Assembly: GCA_963971425.1 (NCBI GenBank)
Contig: OZ020520.1
Span: forward strand, 28,613,535-28,677,534
Length of the DNA stretch: 64,000 nt
Reading direction: 5' to 3'
From: Bryoerythrophyllum caledonicum
Lineage: Eukaryota > Streptophyta > Bryopsida > Pottiales > Pottiaceae
Both the position numbers and the translations under genes were made by a program. This document shows positions 59,501 to 64,000 of the stretch, piece after piece (positions within the stretch are counted from its first letter, which is position 1; every line of letters begins with the position of its first letter). Under the pieces are notes generated by a model, which saw only the letters and a program-made list of their open reading frames with translations, searched no databases and was not told where the DNA came from.

Positions 59501-62500
59501 ATCACACAGTGTGTTCGCATGCAGCGTTGAAAGCAAGGTATTAATGTTGCCGGTGATGATTTTTCAAACGCAGTATACACACCAGCGGATGCGCATTTTT
59601 GTTCTCAATATCTGTCCATGTGGTGATGGCCATTTGCTGACTCATACATTGTTTCCACGTGTCTGTACCTTTGCAGTGGGAAAAAGATGCCTTGACCAAC
59701 ATCAGATTTGGCCGCTTGAATCTGGTTGATCTTGCTGGATCGGAAAGGTCTGATTCTTTCTAGCAACTGTAATTTTCATTGTCGAGATCGAAAGCTGCGC
59801 TTGTTGTGACTAAAGTTTCCTGGTCTTCGATGTTGCCCATTAACAGACAGAAATCTTCGGGAGCTGAAGGTGATCGTTTGAAAGAAGCCGCGAACATCAA
59901 CAAGTCGCTTTCGACCCTTGGGTGCGATCATCGTTTATTATTTCACTCATGTTTTCGTGAGCGACGATCCTCTGGATCTTGAACAACTCCTCCGTTAGTG
60001 GTGGATAAATAGGTCAGAATTGCTCATCGCTTTGAATGTCCTTCTCATTCATCCGATGAATACTGCAGGCTGGTCATCATGATACTTGTGGACGTTGCCA
60101 ATGGGAAACAACGCCATGTCCCTTACCGTGATTCTAAACTCACCTTTCTTCTGCAGGTTTGACTTCGATGCTAACTTCAAGTTCTTCTTTTATATCGGTT
60201 ATGATATTTTGAAGAAATGGAATCTGGGATGAAAGGCATTGTTCTTGACTACTAGCTCTGTTCCTCACGAAAACTGTGTTGTATGTTGGCCAATGAAATT
60301 TATCGAGTTTTCCTTGTGGTGAACTGCAGGATTCCTTGGGGGGAAATTCTAAAACAACAATTATAGCCACAATTAGCCCTTCCAATAGGTATGTGCTCCT
60401 GTGCTTAGCATGCATCTTCACATGCATCCTTCATCAGCAACCAGACTAGAAGCGTGAGCATTAGTTTCTAAATCCATGCTGCCTGTCAATCAAGTACATC
60501 TTCGAAAAAACATTTAAAATTTTTCTATCTTCCAAGCTTTTCTACTTGGGAGCTCACCTGAGCTAATGATTCCTTTCGGGTGTGCAGCAATGCGCTAGAG
60601 ACACTGAGCACCCTGAGATTTGCTCAACGAGCAAAATTTATTCGCAATAACGTAAGTGTTTCCACTCGTCATTCGACTTTCGTATCGCCTCACATTGTTT
60701 CTGATCGAGGCTTCCGTCAGATGTACTTAGATATCTGACGCTCTATCTCCTCTGTGCAGGCTCTTGTAAACGAAGATTCTTCGGGAGACGTTAGCGCACT
60801 CCGTCGTGAAATTCAACAACTGAAGGTAAGAATGAACGTGGTCTATCACATATAATCTTTATAATAGGACGACCACTTCCTCTTATTTCTACCCGCCACT
60901 CTAAATGAGGCAATCCTTAATGCTAGGGCTTTGACCATGTGGAACAGGAAGAAATAAACCACTTGAAATGCCATAGTGTGTCGGCTATGCTTCCTTTGGA
61001 AGGTGACCCGAACACCGTGGGAGCGTTGAGTGCCATGCCTGGAATCAGTGCACAAAATCTACATCATAAGGTGATTATTTTTTCATTAGTTTCATTTCAT
61101 CCTATTGCAACGTAACTTAATATGGTGGGCATCTTCGAGGTATAGGGCAGTTTTAGAGTGCTCATTCGGTGTTTGTTTCTTTTGTGTAGATTAGGGCAGT
61201 TGAAGCTACACTGTCAGCTGCTTTGAGAAGAGAGCAACAGGCACAAACTGCAGCCAAGCGATTTGCTGTTGAAATCGACCAACTGCAAACTCTGGTAATT
61301 TATGTTTTGAGATTGTTTACATCCGGGACAATTTTATTAAATACTCCCTTGTTACCTGAACACACTTTTACCATTACTAAGGAAAACTTGCTTTTACTTC
61401 AAATTCTGTCCAGCATTCGACAAACAACTATTAGTGTGACCATCTTTTAGAATTTAAATTACGATCGTATTTCCATGCTTTTTTGCATGATGTAGTTATC
61501 TGCTCTTTGCTGACAAAGACCTTATTCTGACAGGTTCAGCAGCGTGATCAGAATTCTCAGAGTGGAAGGATGATTCTTCGTTTCAGGGATGATAAAATCC
61601 GCAGATTAGAGGCGTTGGTAGCTGGAAAATTACCTGCGGACAACTATCTCGTTGAAGAGAACAAACGATTGCTCGAAGAGCTCGATCTTGTTAGGGCACA
61701 GATCGATCGTAATCCAGAGCTCACCCGTTTTGCCATGGACAACATTCGACTTATGGAACAAGTCCGAGGGTATGTAACTAGGCATACTTTCTATATACTT
61801 TCTATTACATAGTATTGAAAATGTTCAAATTATACAACATAATTTTTGTTAAAATATCATATTATATGCTACATTTGTAGCGTTCTTTCTCGCTCTTAGG
61901 TAAGTTTTCCGGTTTTGTGACAGATTTCAAGAATTCTATGAGCATGGAGAGCGTATGACGATGATGGAGGACATGGCCGACCTCCGAAATCAGGTTATAC
62001 ATCCATCGCCCATTCAGCTTCATGATTTTCGAGGCTTTTCGTACCTAGTGTTTCAATAACTCTGAAACATGCTCTATACAATGGGATTGTCGTCACCCTT
62101 AGATCGAACAGACACGGACTGATTCATGACCGGATTTTGGGGTGACGTTAACTCTCTAATTTCATTACACGCCCAATTCAGCCAATGAGTTGAATTTCGT
62201 ATTTCTGACATTGTCACATTGGTCAGCTGTTGGAGATGACGGAAACCAAGCTCGCTTTGGAACAGGGAGCTCATGCTCTCTCAAGTGCGCAGGTTTCTTG
62301 CTGAACCTATCACTCTCTTGGTCAGTCATTTATGAAGGAAACTTAGCTGCTACTATTTTTTGTGGTTCTGGGTGCCATTGCTTCGCGATTAGCGTTTGTA
62401 ACTTCGCCGGGGTTTTGTGGCTTCGTGAAACTCACAATTTCTGAACTTTCGTATTTGCATTTGCTTTTGCAGGCTGACAAGTATCGCAAAGAACTGGAGA

Positions 62501-64000
62501 TATGTTGCAACGATTTGAGCACTTGTTTAGAGATTAACTCGACATTGACGATGTAAGTGAAGTCTCCGATCTGAATGGCGTGCTTCTCCTCTGCTTCCTT
62601 TTATGGCATGAAAGCGGTTGTTGACTCTTTGCTGACTTACAATGCCATATACCTTTTTGCAGGCAAGCGGAGCAGCTGAAATCTCAAGTCGCGCAGCTCA
62701 ATGCTCGATGTGAAGAGCAGCAGCAAGATCTGAAATTCCTTAAGGTAGACTCTAGTGTGCTTAGAAGTACGCGATGTTCTGTAGCGTTAATAATCGTGGT
62801 CAGCTTTTTGGGGAATACTTTTCGTGTTTGCATCCTGGCTTGTTTTTGTGAACGTCATGCTGACTTCGTAACTCTCGACAGGCCCTGCCAATGGGGCGCT
62901 ACGAGGAGTTGGAGCTAGAACGGTCGGTACACTTGCAAATCATTGAAGACCTGAAAGCTCAACTTTTGCAACAACAGGTTAATCATTACCCTAAACTTTC
63001 ACAGTACTATTTATTTGTACAAACTCCTCGAAAAACCCTGTTGTGAGGTTACTACCGGTAGACTAAACGCGTTATTCTGAATCTTATCCATCAGTTTCTG
63101 TACATGGAGTTGCTCTAAGCTTCATATGTTGTGCAGAAAGAGAATGAAGAGCTTGAAGGGAAGCTTGAACGGAGCGTCGAGCGTGACGATGACGCTAAGG
63201 TTGTGGTTCAGGACAAGCACACTGTACACCAGGGCCAATCTCAAGACCAGACTCAGGTGATTACCAAGCTACTCTGCTTGAACTTTCACCATGAGTTCCA
63301 CTTCAAAACTTGCTAGTTTTGTATAGCATCGCGAGAGTATATGTCGAACATGGGTTATTGCTAAAGTCCTCTTATCCTTGGGTGAAGCAGGTTCAAGCGA
63401 AGGTTTCTGTCAACCCAGAGCTTAAACTTTACGTGGACGAAATCACGACTGACCAAGGTTCCTTATTCGATGAAGATATCGAGCAAATACACGTCTGCGA
63501 TGTGAAACAAGCAGCAATGGAGACTGAATTTGAGACGTTTTCGGAGCTGATGAGGGAGAAGGAGTCGCTTTTGGACGAAGATCTCGATAAGTTGGATGTG
63601 CCAAGCAAGCGACAGAGCTTGGAGTCTGAGTTCGAGGCATATTCAGGGGTTCTAGAGGAGAGAAAGTCGTTCGTGTCTGAGGATTTCGTGCACCAAAGAG
63701 TCGCTGCGAAGACCTTAGAGATTGCATCGCATTTCGAGCCGTTCACTGAGCTCATGGAAGGGGAAGAGATACTGTTGAGAGAGAGCATGGAGCAAGCTGA
63801 CTGTAATCCGAGTATGGATCTTCTTTCAAAGTTTGAAATGATTAGCTCGCAACCAGTAGTGGATAGTGGCCCAGAGGTCGAGAAACCCCTTACAGAGCCT
63901 GAGACAACTTCTTTCCCGCAGATTGCACTATCTGCTCATGATGACTCCGGAACGCCTTTCCTGGTTGCGGATTCACATGAAGTGGAGACGAAGTCAGATT
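56506..64000 (+). CDS. Kinesin-12 (phragmoplast-associated class), 3' end beyond the window
   Basis: Plus-end motors of this class act in the phragmoplast or at division-site microtubules. Twenty-three exons join in frame: 56,506-56,878, 57,929-58,305, 58,423-58,578, 58,667-58,870, 59,031-59,144, 59,247-59,339, 59,448-59,537, 59,677-59,747, 59,847-59,921, 60,069-60,156, 60,330-60,388, 60,588-60,651, 60,760-60,825, 60,948-61,070, 61,190-61,294, 61,534-61,769, 61,924-61,993, 62,227-62,292, 62,473-62,552, 62,663-62,744, 62,882-62,977, 63,137-63,256 and 63,391 onward, about 1,139 residues so far. Residues 1-247 are a Ser/Pro-rich N-terminal extension. The motor (about 248-590) has GQTGSGKT (329-336), [11 protein letters not shown] and DLAGSERQ, then an [10 protein letters not shown] neck and a long coiled coil. 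The last exon holds four 32-34-residue repeats. The N-terminal extension ahead of the motor is usual for kinesin-12. Confidence 0.95.

Noticed and set aside
1-64000. tRNA or rRNA genes
   Set aside because: I noticed no cloverleaf with a proper T-arm and no conserved rRNA segments; a dedicated search could still find a missed tRNA.

Overview
The window is nuclear DNA of a land plant, most likely a bryophyte and probably a moss. The host genes have many short exons with GT-AG introns. Two encode proteins with chloroplast-type leaders (SufD and an ERI1-like exonuclease) and one encodes a plant kinesin-12 of the phragmoplast class. A gene with a fungal-type HET (heterokaryon incompatibility) domain is also present; among land plants I know such genes from mosses, where they are attributed to transfer from fungi. 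The species assignment is inference.

Host genes, all on the + strand: a small lysine-rich nuclear-type protein (14,760-15,725, 3 exons); plastid SufD (16,667-19,809, 5 exons); an SMP plus single-C2 membrane-contact protein (27,481-30,844, 11 exons); an ERI1-like 3'-5' exonuclease (42,196-45,710, 6 exons); and a kinesin-12 running off the right edge (56,506-64,000, 23 exons seen). Exon joins for all five were worked out by hand and keep frame throughout.

The rest is AT-rich and built largely from mobile DNA. A HET-domain gene on the - strand (6.2-9.6 kb) is split by a Tc1-like DD34E transposon whose transposase frame looks whole. A decayed PIF/Harbinger element carries both its transposase and its Myb-like gene (about 11.0-13.1 kb). 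A second Tc1-like element (38,672-41,453) has terminal inverted repeats of about 570 bp and TA target duplications. A 5'-truncated LINE tail lies at 20.7-22.8 kb. I could define at least six families of small non-autonomous inverted-repeat elements (A, B, C, D and two TA-flanked ones), including one nested insertion and one tip-to-tip pair.

The genes do not form an operon-like system. SufD and the exonuclease both act in plastids by family knowledge, but nothing shows they are linked functionally. The observations most worth following are the HET gene with its Tc1 insertion and extra outward-facing terminal sequences, the long-TIR Tc1, a perfect 47-bp inverted repeat just upstream of SufD, and a PBZ-like zinc-finger pattern in the exonuclease. 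I see no rRNA, tRNA or CRISPR.
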